Below, piece by piece: positions 17,262 to 25,986 of a stretch of DNA of 64,000 nt (positions within the stretch are counted from its first letter, which is position 1; each line of letters opens with the position of its first letter). The translations under genes and the position numbers were made by a program. The DNA is from CADCVT01 sp036389485 (GTDB lineage: Bacteria > Actinomycetota > Thermoleophilia > Solirubrobacterales > Solirubrobacteraceae): positions 1 through 64,000 of the forward strand of contig DASVPR010000015.1 of the NCBI GenBank assembly GCA_036389485.1, given 5' to 3'. Below the pieces are notes generated by a model that was not told where the DNA came from, ran no database searches, and saw only the letters and a list, made by a program, of their open reading frames with translations.

Positions 17262-18239
17262 ATGGGCGAGATCCTCATCGGCGGCACCGCCGCGCTGCTC
17301 ATCTGCATCTTCCTCAGCCCGAAGTTCATCGGCTTCCTGCGGCTGCGCGAGTTCGGCCAGAACATCCGCGAGGAGGGGCCGGAGGGCCACCACGAGAAGG
17401 CGGGCACGCCGACGATGGGCGGGATCATCATCTTCACCGCCGTCTCCGTCCCGTTCCTGATCCTCACCGACTACGACTGGCGGTCGATCGGGGTCTTCGG
17501 CGCCGCGATCGCGTGCGCGCTCCTCGGGTTCGCCGACGACTACACGAAGATCGTCAGGCGCCGGTCGCTGGGGCTGCGGGCGCGCACGAAGCTCGGCGTG
17601 ACGATCGCGATCAGCGTCGGGCTGTGGTGGATCGCGACGCAGCAAGCCGACCTCGCGGAGACGCTGCGCTTCCGCGTCATCGACTACCAGGTCGACCTCT
17701 CGTTCCTCGGGGGCGTCCCCTACCTGCTGCTGATCTACCTGGTCGTCGCGGGCACGACGTCGGCCGTGAACCTCACGGACGGCCTCGACGGGCTGGCTGC
17801 GGGTTGCGCGGCGATCGTGCTCCTGGCCTACATCGGGATCACTTACCGGACCGGCCAGATGGACCTGGCGCTCCTCGCCGCGACGCTCGTCGGCGCGTGC
17901 ATCGGGTTCCTCTGGTTCAACGCGTTCCCGGCGACGATCTTCATGGGGGACACGGGGTCGCTCGGGCTCGGCGGCGCGATCGCCGGGCTGGCGGTCGTCA
18001 CGAAGACCGAGATCCTGCTCGTCCTCCTCGGCGGCATCTTCGTCGTCGAGGCGCTGAGCGTCGTGATCCAGGTGTTCTCGTTCCAGGCCTTCCGGCGCCG
18101 CGTGTTCCTCATGGCGCCGATCCACCACCACTTCGAGCTGATGGCGTGGTCGGAGACGAAGATCATCCTGCGCTTCTGGATCATCGCCGCGATCTGCAGC
18201 GCGATCGGCTTCACGCTGTACCAGCAGTCGATCTCGTGA
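17262..18239 (+). CDS. mraY: Phospho-MurNAc-pentapeptide translocase MraY
   Basis: 325 residues with about ten hydrophobic helices. Signatures include the HHEKAGTPTMGG loop, the FADDYTKIV active-site Asp pair, NLTDGLDGLAAG, NAFPATIFMGDTGSLGLGG and the MAPIHHHFE loop. It makes lipid I at the inner face of the membrane. Starts 4 bases after murF and ends in a GTGA overlap with murD. Confidence 0.97.
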   Translation: MGEILIGGTAALLICIFLSPKFIGFLRLREFGQNIREEGPEGHHEKAGTPTMGGIIIFTAVSVPFLILTDYDWRSIGVFGAAIACALLGFADDYTKIVRRRSLGLRARTKLGVTIAISVGLWWIATQQADLAETLRFRVIDYQVDLSFLGGVPYLLLIYLVVAGTTSAVNLTDGLDGLAAGCAAIVLLAYIGITYRTGQMDLALLAATLVGACIGFLWFNAFPATIFMGDTGSLGLGGAIAGLAVVTKTEILLVLLGGIFVVEALSVVIQVFSFQAFRRRVFLMAPIHHHFELMAWSETKIILRFWIIAAICSAIGFTLYQQSIS

Positions 18240-19453
18240 GACCGCCGCTTCCTGACGGGCCCTACCTCGTCGTCGGGCTGGCGCGGAGCGGGACCGCCGC
18301 GGTGGACGCGCTCCGCGCGCGCGGGTTCGACGTCGCGGGGGTGGATCGCCGCGACGGGACCGACGCGCCGGACGCGCTGGAGGGCGTGCGCGTGGTGGTC
18401 AAGTCGCCGGGCGTGCCGCAGGAGGCGCCGGTCATCGCGGAGGCGCGCCGGCGCGGGCTGGTCGTCATGGGCGAGCTGGAGCTGGCGTGGCGTCTGCTGC
18501 CGAATCGCTTCGTCGCGGTCACCGGGACGAACGGCAAGACGACGACAGCCGAGTGGATCGGGCACATCCTCGGCGACCGGGCGGTGGTGGCCGGGAACGT
18601 CGGGACGGCGCTCAGCGGCCTGGACGTCGCGGAGGACGTCATCGTGGTCGCGGAGACGTCGTCGTTCCAGCTCGAGGACACGCTCGAGTTCGCGCCGGAC
18701 GTCGCCGCGCTCATCAACCTCTCGTCCGACCACCTCGACCGCCACGGGACGTTCGACGCCTACCGCGCGGCGAAGCTCCAGGCGTTCGCGCGGCAGCGCC
18801 CCGACCAGGTCGCCGTGCTGCCCGACGGGTTCAGCGCGCCGGGCGAGGCGCGGCGCGTCCGCTTCGGCGGCGCGCCGACCGCCGACCTGCGCCTGGACGA
18901 GGGTGCGCTGTGGTGGCACGACGAGCGGCTGCTCGGCGCCGGCGAGCTGCGGCTGCGCGGCACGCACAACGTGCAGAACGCGATGGTCGCGGCGGCGGTC
19001 GCGCTCTCGCTCGGCGTGGATCCGCGCGACGGCCTGCGGACGTTCGGCGGGGTCGCCCACCGCCTCGAGGAGGTCGCCACCCACGACGGCGTGCTCTACG
19101 TCAACGACTCGAAGGCCACGAACGTCGACTCGACGATCGTCGCGCTGCGCTCGTTCCCGTCCGGGGTCAGGCTCATCCTGGGCGGCGATGGAAAGGGGCA
19201 GGACTTCACGCCGCTGCGGGGGCTCGTCGAGGAGCGCTGCGCGTCGGTGCACCTCATCGGGGAAGCGGCGGAGGAGCTGCTTCGCGTGTTGGCGACCGGG
19301 CACCTCGACGGCGACCTGGAGAGCGCGGTCGAGCACGCCCGCTCGCTCGCCGAGCCGGGGGATGTCGTCCTCCTCTCGCCGGCGTGCGCGAGCTACGACC
19401 AGTTCCGCGACTTCGAGGCGCGGGGAGAGGCGTTCCGGAGGATCGTCGGGTAG
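18236..19453 (+). CDS. murD: UDP-MurNAc-L-alanine:D-glutamate ligase MurD
   Basis: 405 residues from a GTG that overlaps the mraY stop. It has an N-terminal dinucleotide-like YLVVGLARSGTAAV, the ATP motif AVTGTNGKTTTAEWI, a SSDHLDRHGTFDAYRAAK segment, and the C-terminal VNDSKATNVDSTIVAL and LSPACASYDQFRDFEARG. The last is a MurD hallmark. It adds D-Glu to UDP-MurNAc-L-Ala. Somewhat shorter than most MurD proteins (about 450), mainly in loops. Confidence 0.96.
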   Translation: MRPPLPDGPYLVVGLARSGTAAVDALRARGFDVAGVDRRDGTDAPDALEGVRVVVKSPGVPQEAPVIAEARRRGLVVMGELELAWRLLPNRFVAVTGTNGKTTTAEWIGHILGDRAVVAGNVGTALSGLDVAEDVIVVAETSSFQLEDTLEFAPDVAALINLSSDHLDRHGTFDAYRAAKLQAFARQRPDQVAVLPDGFSAPGEARRVRFGGAPTADLRLDEGALWWHDERLLGAGELRLRGTHNVQNAMVAAAVALSLGVDPRDGLRTFGGVAHRLEEVATHDGVLYVNDSKATNVDSTIVALRSFPSGVRLILGGDGKGQDFTPLRGLVEERCASVHLIGEAAEELLRVLATGHLDGDLESAVEHARSLAEPGDVVLLSPACASYDQFRDFEARGEAFRRIVG

Positions 19454-19465
19454 GGCGTCGAACAC

Positions 19466-20716
19466 GTGAGGGTGAGCCGCCGCCGCTCGCCGACGCCCCG
19501 CCGGGCTGCCGAGCAGTCCATCGAGCACCGCATCCTGCTGACCGCCACGCTCTGCCTGCTGGCGGGCGGCGCGGTGATGGTCTACAGCGCCTCGAGCGCG
19601 CGGACGCTGCTGGCCGGCCAGGGCGACGGCACGACGTATCTCGTCAAGTACCTGGCCTACGGCGCGCTCGGGTTCGTCGCGCTGCACGTCGCCACGCGGA
19701 TCCACCTCGACGTCGTCCGCCGCGCGACCCCGATCCTGCTCGGCGTCGCGTTCTTCCTCTGCTTCCTCGTGAAGGTCCCGGGGGTCGGGGTCGAGGTCAA
19801 CGGCGCGACGCGCTGGCTCGGCGCGGGCCCGGTGCAGTTCCAGCCGTCGGAGCTGATGAAGCTCGCGCTCGTGCTCTACGCGGTGCACCTGCTCGCGCTG
19901 CGGCCGCAGATCGTGACGAGCGTCCGCGAGATCGCCAGCCCGCTGATGGTCGTCGTCGGCGGCGCGGCGATCCTCATCGCGTCGCAGCCCGACCTCGGCA
20001 CGGCGCTCGTGATCTCGTTCGCGATCGCGTCGCTCGTCATCGCCGCCGGGATGCCGGTGCGCGTGCTCGCGATCCTCGGCGGATCGGCCATGGGCCTGGT
20101 GACGATGTTCGCGATGACCGCGCCCTACCGGCGCGAGCGGCTCATCTCGTTCCTCGACCCGTGGGCACACGCGGGCGACGCGGGGTTCCAGTCGGTGCAG
20201 GGGCAGATCGCGCTCGGGTCCGGCGGGCTGTTCGGGCGCGGCCTCGGCGAGTCGGTCCAGAAGATCTTCTACCTGCCCGAGGCGCACACGGACTTCATCC
20301 TCGCCGTGATCGGGGAGGAGCTCGGCGTCGCGGGCGTCGTCGGGCTGCTGTTCCTCTACGGGCTGATCGCGTTCGCCGGGCTGCGCGTCGCGAAGACCGC
20401 CCGCGGCCCGTACGCGCAGCTTCTGGCGACCGGCGTCACGTCGCTCATCCTCTGCCAGGCGCTGCTGAACGTCTTCACGGTGCTCGGCCTGGCGCCGCTG
20501 ACCGGCGTCCCGCTGCCGTTCATCTCGTCGGGATCGTCGTCGCTGCTCGTGCTGCTCACGTCGATGGGGCTGCTGCTCAACGTCGCCAACGGCGGGCGCA
20601 GCGACCTCAAGGTGGTCCGTGCGACAGGATCCGGGAATGCGGGTGGTCATCGCAGCCGGCGGGACGGCGGGGCACGTCGTACCGGCGCTCGCAGTGGCCG
20701 AAGCGCTGCGGGCTGA
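19466..20716 (+). CDS. ftsW: Septal SEDS glycosyltransferase FtsW
   Basis: 416 residues with about ten membrane helices. SEDS motifs include MVYSASSARTL, NGATRWLGAGPVQFQPSELMK, SQPDLGTALVI, the long periplasmic AHTDFILAVIGEELG segment and PLTGVPLPFISSGSSSL. It polymerises lipid II at the septum together with FtsI. The start is GTG 19466 or 19472. A basic Gly/Arg-rich tail overlaps the start of murG by about 80 bases; the true FtsW end is therefore partly dictated by murG codon use. Confidence 0.95.
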   Translation: MRVSRRRSPTPRRAAEQSIEHRILLTATLCLLAGGAVMVYSASSARTLLAGQGDGTTYLVKYLAYGALGFVALHVATRIHLDVVRRATPILLGVAFFLCFLVKVPGVGVEVNGATRWLGAGPVQFQPSELMKLALVLYAVHLLALRPQIVTSVREIASPLMVVVGGAAILIASQPDLGTALVISFAIASLVIAAGMPVRVLAILGGSAMGLVTMFAMTAPYRRERLISFLDPWAHAGDAGFQSVQGQIALGSGGLFGRGLGESVQKIFYLPEAHTDFILAVIGEELGVAGVVGLLFLYGLIAFAGLRVAKTARGPYAQLLATGVTSLILCQALLNVFTVLGLAPLTGVPLPFISSGSSSLLVLLTSMGLLLNVANGGRSDLKVVRATGSGNAGGHRSRRDGGARRTGARSGRSAAG

Positions 20717-21695
20717 CGGCCACCACGTCGTCTTCGTCGGCGGGGAGCGGGCGGAGGCCGAGCTGGTCCCGGCCGCGGGCTTCGAGCTGCGGCCGATCCG
20801 CGTGCGCGGGCTCTCGCGCTCCAACCCGTTCTCGGCGGCGGCGTCCGGGGCGCTCGCGGCGCGCGCGACGCTCGCGGCCGCGCGGATCCTGCGTTCCGAG
20901 GGCGCGGACGCCGTGCTCGGCGGCGGCGGCTACGTCGCCGGGCCTGTGGGCATGGCTGCGGTGCTGCGCCGCGTGCCGCTCGTGCTCGCCGAGGCCGACA
21001 GCCACCTCGGGATCGCGAACCGCCTGCTCGCGCCGTTCGCTCGGCGGGTGTGCCTGGCGTTCCCGATCGCCGGACGTGACTCCGCGAAGTTCCTGGTCAC
21101 CGGCCGCCCGGTGCCGCCGCCGGCGACCGATCTCGGGGCGGCGCGGGCTCGCTTCGGCCTCGGCGAGGGCGAGCGGTGCGTGCTCGTGTTCGGCGGGTCG
21201 CTCGGCGCGCGGTCGATCAACGAGGCGGCGATCGAGGCGTTCGCGGACGCGCCCTACCGGATCCTCCACGCCTGCGGCCGGCGCGACTTCGAGGCGCTGC
21301 GCCCCCGCGTCCCCGGTCCTCACTACACGCTCGAGCCCTACCTCGACCGCTTCGGCGAGGCGCTGCTGGCGGCGGAGGTCTGCATCGCCCGCGCCGGCGG
21401 CTCGGTCTTCGAGATCGCGGCGCACGGGACGCCCGCGATCCTCGTCCCGTACCCGCACGCGACGGCCGACCACCAGACCGGCAACGCGCGCTGGATGGAG
21501 CGGGCCGGCGCGGCGGTGGTGGTGCCGGACGCCGAGGTGACGCCGGACCGGCTGCGGCGGGAGGTCGACGCGCTCATGGGCGATTCGGCGCGGCTGGCGT
21601 CGATGGCCGTCGCCTCCCGCGCGCTGGCCCGCCCGGACGCCGCCGCCGCGATCGCTCGCGAACTCGTCGCCGCTGCGAGAGGATCCGGGGCATGA
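20637..21695 (+). CDS. murG: Lipid II synthase MurG (GlcNAc transferase)
   Basis: 352 residues from ATG 20637, which has an AGGA a few bases upstream; GTG 20619 is an alternative. The N-terminal VVIAAGGTAGHVVPALAVAEAL is the classic MurG G-loop. The middle has GGGGYVAGPVGMAAVL, and the C-terminal half has VFGGSLGARSINEAAIEA and ARAGGSVFEIAAHGTPAILV with PYPHATADHQTGNARWME. It adds GlcNAc to lipid I at the cytoplasmic face of the membrane. Confidence 0.97.
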   Translation: MRVVIAAGGTAGHVVPALAVAEALRADGHHVVFVGGERAEAELVPAAGFELRPIRVRGLSRSNPFSAAASGALAARATLAAARILRSEGADAVLGGGGYVAGPVGMAAVLRRVPLVLAEADSHLGIANRLLAPFARRVCLAFPIAGRDSAKFLVTGRPVPPPATDLGAARARFGLGEGERCVLVFGGSLGARSINEAAIEAFADAPYRILHACGRRDFEALRPRVPGPHYTLEPYLDRFGEALLAAEVCIARAGGSVFEIAAHGTPAILVPYPHATADHQTGNARWMERAGAAVVVPDAEVTPDRLRREVDALMGDSARLASMAVASRALARPDAAAAIARELVAAARGSGA

Positions 21696-22303
21696 GCGTC
21701 CGGGGCCGGATCTTCGCCGCGACGTATGACCGGATGATGAGCTCTACCGAGGAGGCCGGGCTGCGCGACCACCGGCGGGCGGTCGTCGGCCGGGCGCGCG
21801 GGCGCGTGCTCGAGATCGGCGCCGGGACCGGCCTGAACCTCGACCACTACGGCCCCGAGGTCACCGAGCTCGTCCTGACCGAGCCCGAGGAGCCGATGGC
21901 GAAGCGGCTGCGGGCGAAGCTGACGCAGGGCGAGGTCATCGGCGCGGGCGCGCACGACCTGCCGTTCCCCGGCGACTCGTTCGACACGGTCGTCTCGACG
22001 CTCGTGCTGTGCACGGTGCCCGACCAGGAACGGGCCATCGCGGAGATCCGCCGCGTCCTCAAGCCGGACGGGCGGCTGCTGTTCCTCGAGCACGTCCGCG
22101 CCGACGACCCGAAGACCGCGAAGTGGCAGGACCGCCTCCACGGCCCGTGGAAGGCGCTCGGCCACGGGTGCAACTGCAACCGCGACACGGCGGCGGCGCT
22201 GGCGAGCGGCGGCTTCCGGCTCGAGCTGGAGTCGTGGCGGATGCCGAAGGCGCCCGCGATCGTGCGGCCGGTCATCGAGGGAACGGCGACGCCCTCGGCA
22301 TGA
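21692..22303 (+). CDS. Class I SAM-dependent methyltransferase inside the dcw cluster
   Basis: 203 residues, overlapping murG (ATGA) at the 5' end and murC (ATGA) at the 3' end. SAM motifs are RVLEIGAGTGLNLDHY, an acidic LTEPEEPM, the DLPFPGDSFDTVVSTLVLC motif and RRVLKPDGRLLFLEHV. A C-terminal HGPWKALGHGCNCNRDTAAAL resembles UbiE/METTL7-like enzymes. Substrate unknown. The tight coupling on both sides shows it belongs to the wall operon here, yet it is not a standard dcw gene. Confidence 0.85.
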   Translation: MSVRGRIFAATYDRMMSSTEEAGLRDHRRAVVGRARGRVLEIGAGTGLNLDHYGPEVTELVLTEPEEPMAKRLRAKLTQGEVIGAGAHDLPFPGDSFDTVVSTLVLCTVPDQERAIAEIRRVLKPDGRLLFLEHVRADDPKTAKWQDRLHGPWKALGHGCNCNRDTAAALASGGFRLELESWRMPKAPAIVRPVIEGTATPSA

Positions 22304-23658
22304 CGGCCTGGAGCGGCCGCAGGCTCCACGTCGTCGGCATCGCGGGGGCGGGGATGTCGGCCTACGCGATCGTGTCGCGGGCGCTCGGGGCGGCGGTCAC
22401 CGGGTCGGACCGCGCCGAGTCCCCGTACCTCGAGCCGGTGCGGGCGGCCGGCATCGCGGTCGTCGTCGGGCACGACGCGGCGAACGTCCCCGCCGGCGAC
22501 GACGTCGAGGTCGTGGTCTCGACCGCGATCCCCGCGTCGAACCCGGAGGTCGTCGCCGCGCGTGAGCGGGGCCTTCGGGTGCTCTCGCGCGCCGACCTGC
22601 TCGCCGAGCTGACGCGCGAGAAGCGGACCATCGCGGTCGCCGGCGCCCACGGCAAGACGACGACGTCCTCGATGGTCGCCCACGCGCTGCTCGCCTGCGG
22701 CCTCGATCCCGCCTACGTCATCGGCGGCACGCTCTCGACCACGGGGACGAACGCCGCCTGGGGCGCCGGCGAGTGGCTCGTCGTGGAGGCCGACGAGTCC
22801 GACCGCAGCTTCCTCGCGCTCGACGTCGAGGTTGCCGTGGTCACGAACGTCGAGCTCGACCATCACACCGAGTGGGCGTCGAGGCGCGAGCTCGACGAGG
22901 CGTTCCGCCGGTTCCTCGCGGGCGCGCCCCGCGCCGTGCTTCCCGCCGACGATCCGGCGGTCCTCGCGCTCCGCGAAGGGGCCGCTTCGGCGGCGCCGCC
23001 CGGAGGGGCCGCCTCGGCGGCGGCCGCCACCGTCCATTTCGCGGCGTGGGAGGGGCCGCCTCTGGCGGTGCCGGGCGAGCACAATCGGCGCAATGCCGCG
23101 GCGGCGCTGGAGGCCGCGGTGCTGGCGGGTGCGGACCGGGACGAGGCCGCGGCGGCGCTCGCCACCTTCCGCGGTGCCGGGCGGCGGTTCGAGGTCCTCG
23201 GCGAGACCGCGACGGGTGCATGCGTGGTCGACGACTACGCGCATCATCCGACGGAGGTGGCGGCGACGATCGAGGCGGCTCGGGAATGGGCGCGCGCCCG
23301 CCCCCACCCCCACCCCGGGGTGGGCCGCATCGTCGCCGTCTTCCAGCCCCATCTCTACTCGCGAACGCACCATCTCGCCCGAGAATTCGGCACGGCTCTC
23401 GCCACGGCCGACGTGGTCGGGGTGCTCGAGGTCTATCCCGCGCGGGAGCGCGCGGAGGACTTCCCGGGCGTCACCGGGCGGCTCATCGCGGAGGCCGCGG
23501 CGGACGCCGGGGAGGGCAAGACCGTGCTCTGGCTTCCCGATTTCCGCGCAGCGGAGCGGGCGCTCCCGCCGCTGCTGCGCGAGGGCGACGTCCTGCTCGC
23601 GCTGGGCGCGGGCGATGTTGACGCGCTCGCGCTCCGCCTGGTCTCAAGCCCGCGCTAA
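22300..23658 (+). CDS. murC: UDP-MurNAc:L-alanine ligase MurC
   Basis: 452 residues. It begins with RLHVVGIAGAGMSAYA, then GSDRAESPYLEPVRAAG, the ATP motif AVAGAHGKTTTSSMVA, VVEADESDRSF, the NVELDHHTEW segment, and C-terminal DDYAHHPTEVAATI and FQPHLYSRTHHL. It adds the first amino acid to UDP-MurNAc. It is the last gene of the uninterrupted wall-synthesis run; a hairpin terminator follows at 23682. No murB follows, unlike in many relatives. Confidence 0.97.
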   Translation: MTAWSGRRLHVVGIAGAGMSAYAIVSRALGAAVTGSDRAESPYLEPVRAAGIAVVVGHDAANVPAGDDVEVVVSTAIPASNPEVVAARERGLRVLSRADLLAELTREKRTIAVAGAHGKTTTSSMVAHALLACGLDPAYVIGGTLSTTGTNAAWGAGEWLVVEADESDRSFLALDVEVAVVTNVELDHHTEWASRRELDEAFRRFLAGAPRAVLPADDPAVLALREGAASAAPPGGAASAAAATVHFAAWEGPPLAVPGEHNRRNAAAALEAAVLAGADRDEAAAALATFRGAGRRFEVLGETATGACVVDDYAHHPTEVAATIEAAREWARARPHPHPGVGRIVAVFQPHLYSRTHHLAREFGTALATADVVGVLEVYPARERAEDFPGVTGRLIAEAAADAGEGKTVLWLPDFRAAERALPPLLREGDVLLALGAGDVDALALRLVSSPR

Positions 23659-23671
23659 TTCCTGCCGAAAC
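23644..23671 (+). promoter_or_regulatory. Weak sigma-28-like promoter candidate before the subtilase
   Basis: TCAA (23644-23647), 16 bases, then GCCGAAAC (23664-23671). The spacing is one base longer than the N15 of the sites at 38186, 38222 and 42217, so this is a weaker match. It overlaps the end of murC. Confidence 0.25.
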
Positions 23672-23681
23672 AGTCGGAGAT

Positions 23682-23714
23682 GCGACTGACTACGAGTCAG
23701 TCGCCCGTCGTTTT
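23682..23714 (+). terminator. Hairpin after murC
   Basis: GCGACTGAC (23682-23690) and GTCAGTCGC (23696-23704) form a perfect 9-bp stem with loop TACGA, followed at 23711 by TTTT. It is a likely end of the dcw transcript. The stem swallows a possible ATG at 23680, which argues that the next gene starts later. Confidence 0.6.
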
Positions 23715-23736
23715 CCCCCCGGAGAAGAAGAGAACC

Positions 23737-25539
23737 TTGTCGCGATTCCCCCGCCGCGCCCTCGTGGCGCTGCTCACGATCCTCTGCGTCCCGGCCGGCG
23801 AGGCCGCCGCCGCGGCGCGCACGCCGGAGACGATCCCCGGCCAGTACATCGTCGTCTACGAGGACGGCGTCGCCGACCCGGCCGCCGAGACCGCCGCGCG
23901 CGAGCGGCGGCACGGCTTCGCCAGCCGCCTGCGCTACGGCCGGGCCATCAAGGGCTTCGCCGCGAAGCTCACGCCCGCCCAGGTCGAGCGCCTGAAGGCC
24001 GACCCCGAGGTCGCGCTCGTCGCGCCCGACCGGCGCGTCCACGCCACGGGCGCGCTGGCCGCCGGCGAGACCGTGCCGACGGGCGTCAAGCGGATGCAGG
24101 CCGCGACGACGACGACCGCGCGCGGCGCGAGCTCGGTCAACGTCGCCGTCATCGACACGGGCGTCGACCTCGACCACCCCGACCTCGTCGTCGCCGGGGG
24201 GAAGAACTGCGTCACCGCGGGCGCCGCGCCCGACGACGACAACGGCCACGGCAGTCACGTGGCCGGCACGATCGCGGCGCGCAACAGCGGCGCGGGCGTC
24301 GTCGGCGTGGCGCCGGGCACCCGGATCTTCGCCGCGAAGGTCCTCGACGCGGCCGGCAGCGGCACCGCCTCGCAGGTGATCTGCGGCATCGACTGGGTCA
24401 CCTCGACGCGCACGGACGCCGATCCGTCGAACGACGTCGCGGTGGCGAACATGAGCCTCGGCGGCCCGGGCGCCCCCGTCGAGACGTGCGCGACCACGAC
24501 CGATCCCGAGCACCGCGCGATCTGCGCCTCGATCGCGGCGGGGGTCACATACGTCGTCGCGGCCGGCAACGACGGCTGGGACTTCGACTACGCGACGAAC
24601 CCCGACACGCCGGCGGCGTACCCGGAGGTCCTCACCGTCACGGCGATGAGCGACAGCGACGGCCTGAACGGCGCGGCCGGCGGCGCGCCCACGTGCCGCG
24701 CGGGCGAGGCCGACGACCGCACCGCGAGCTTCTCGAACTTCGCCGCCACCGCGGCCGGCCAGGCGCACACCACCGCCGCGCCCGGCACGTGCATCCGCTC
24801 GACGTGGATGGGCGGCGGCTACAACACGATCTCCGGGACGAGCATGGCCACGCCGCACGTCGCGGGCGCGGTGGCCCTGTGCCTCGGCGAGGCGGGTGCG
24901 GCGGGCCCGTGCACCGGCCTGACGCCGGCGCAGATCATGACAAAGCTGCGCGGGGACGCGAAGGCGCTCAACGAGGCGAACGCCTGGTTCGGCTTCACCG
25001 GCGACCCGCTGCGGCCGTACTCCGGCCGCTACCACGGGCACCTGCAGTTCGCGGGCGCGGGCGCGCCCGTGCGGTGGACGCCGACGTACGCCTCGGTGAC
25101 CGCGGCGCCCGCGCGGGCGACGATCCAGAGCGGGACGCTCGCGAGCGGCGCCGTCTCCGCGCTCGCCGCCGACGACACGGCGCTCTATCGCGTGAACTCG
25201 ACCACGTCGAGCACCCGGCAGACCGCCTGGTACGGCACGTTCACCGGCGTGCCCGCGACGCTCCGCGACCTGAAGGTCACGTACAAGGGTGCGAGCTCGC
25301 GCAGCTGCACGCAGGTCGTCGAGGTGTACCGCTTCGCCGACGCGCGCTGGGTCGCGATCGACACGCGCACCGTCGGGACGACGGAGGTGCTCCTCGCGAA
25401 CGTCGTCGTGGGCGGGACGCTCTCGAGCTACGTCGCCTCGAACGGCGACCTCCACGTCCGCGTCCGGTGCGCGACCACGGCCGGGACGTTCACCGCGAGC
25501 GGCAACCTGCTGCGGATCGGCTACTCGAAGCCGGTCTAG
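23737..25539 (+). CDS. Secreted subtilisin-like serine protease (S8) with propeptide
   Basis: About 600 residues from TTG 23737, chosen because a signal peptide (RFPRRALVALLTILCVPAG) begins there and GGAG lies upstream; ATG 23680 would add 19 residues but sits in the terminator hairpin. An I9-type propeptide (PGQYIVVYEDGV to VALVAPDRRV) is followed by the catalytic domain with Asp in AVIDTGVD, His in NGHGSHVAGTIA and Ser in SGTSMATPHVAGAVAL. A C-terminal beta region of about 165 residues follows. It would act outside the cell. Its place between murC and ftsQ is unusual. Confidence 0.9.
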   Translation: MSRFPRRALVALLTILCVPAGEAAAAARTPETIPGQYIVVYEDGVADPAAETAARERRHGFASRLRYGRAIKGFAAKLTPAQVERLKADPEVALVAPDRRVHATGALAAGETVPTGVKRMQAATTTTARGASSVNVAVIDTGVDLDHPDLVVAGGKNCVTAGAAPDDDNGHGSHVAGTIAARNSGAGVVGVAPGTRIFAAKVLDAAGSGTASQVICGIDWVTSTRTDADPSNDVAVANMSLGGPGAPVETCATTTDPEHRAICASIAAGVTYVVAAGNDGWDFDYATNPDTPAAYPEVLTVTAMSDSDGLNGAAGGAPTCRAGEADDRTASFSNFAATAAGQAHTTAAPGTCIRSTWMGGGYNTISGTSMATPHVAGAVALCLGEAGAAGPCTGLTPAQIMTKLRGDAKALNEANAWFGFTGDPLRPYSGRYHGHLQFAGAGAPVRWTPTYASVTAAPARATIQSGTLASGAVSALAADDTALYRVNSTTSSTRQTAWYGTFTGVPATLRDLKVTYKGASSRSCTQVVEVYRFADARWVAIDTRTVGTTEVLLANVVVGGTLSSYVASNGDLHVRVRCATTAGTFTASGNLLRIGYSKPV

Positions 25540-25559
25540 ACAGCGGGCGGGTGCGCTGC

Positions 25560-25577
25560 TATCGTGATATCACGATA
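25560..25577. promoter_or_regulatory. 18-bp perfect palindrome at the start of the DNA-binding protein gene
   Basis: TATCGTGATATCACGATA is perfectly palindromic and ends on the A of the ATG at 25577. It is AT-rich against a very GC-rich background. No Shine-Dalgarno site is visible, so the mRNA may be nearly leaderless, with promoter elements inside or just before the palindrome. The best explanation is an operator for autoregulation by the protein encoded immediately downstream. Confidence 0.75.
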
Positions 25578-25984
25578 TGTCGCGCACCCCGCTGTACGTC
25601 CGCCTGCCGTCCGCCCACGCCGAGCGGCTCGATCGCGCCGCGTTCGAGCTGAAGGCGTCGAAGCAGGACATCGTCACCGGCCTCATCGCCCGCTACGTCG
25701 ACCCCGGCGCGACCGACCGGCTCCGCCGCGTCGTGATCGAGGCGGGGGAGGAGGCGATGGCCACCGGCCGTCACTCGTTCACGCCGGCCCCGGAGGGAGA
25801 GGTGCTCACGCTCACCCAGCTCGCCGAGCTGCTGCAGGTCGAGGAGGACGACGCGCGCGAGCTCGCCGAGTCGCGCGAGATCCCCGCCCGCAGGATCGGG
25901 GAGGAGTGGCGGTTCGCGCGCTCCGCGGTCCTGCGCTGGCTGGCCGGCGACGCGCCGATCACGAAGCCGCCGGCGGGGTTCTAG
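25577..25984 (+). CDS. Small DNA-binding protein with excisionase-type HTH domain
   Basis: 135 residues. The N-terminus (about 5-45: PLYVRLPSAHAERLDRAAFE) resembles a ribbon-helix-helix segment. The C-terminal half (about 75-128) is a MerR/excisionase-like winged helix with LTLTQLAELLQVEEDDAREL and the GEEWRFARSAVLRWL end. The combination suggests a sequence-specific regulator. It sits 2 bases before clpP and right behind the palindrome at 25560, so it may control itself and clpP. No phage genes are nearby to support a true excisionase role. Confidence 0.75.
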   Translation: MSRTPLYVRLPSAHAERLDRAAFELKASKQDIVTGLIARYVDPGATDRLRRVVIEAGEEAMATGRHSFTPAPEGEVLTLTQLAELLQVEEDDARELAESREIPARRIGEEWRFARSAVLRWLAGDAPITKPPAGF

Positions 25985-25986
25985 CC

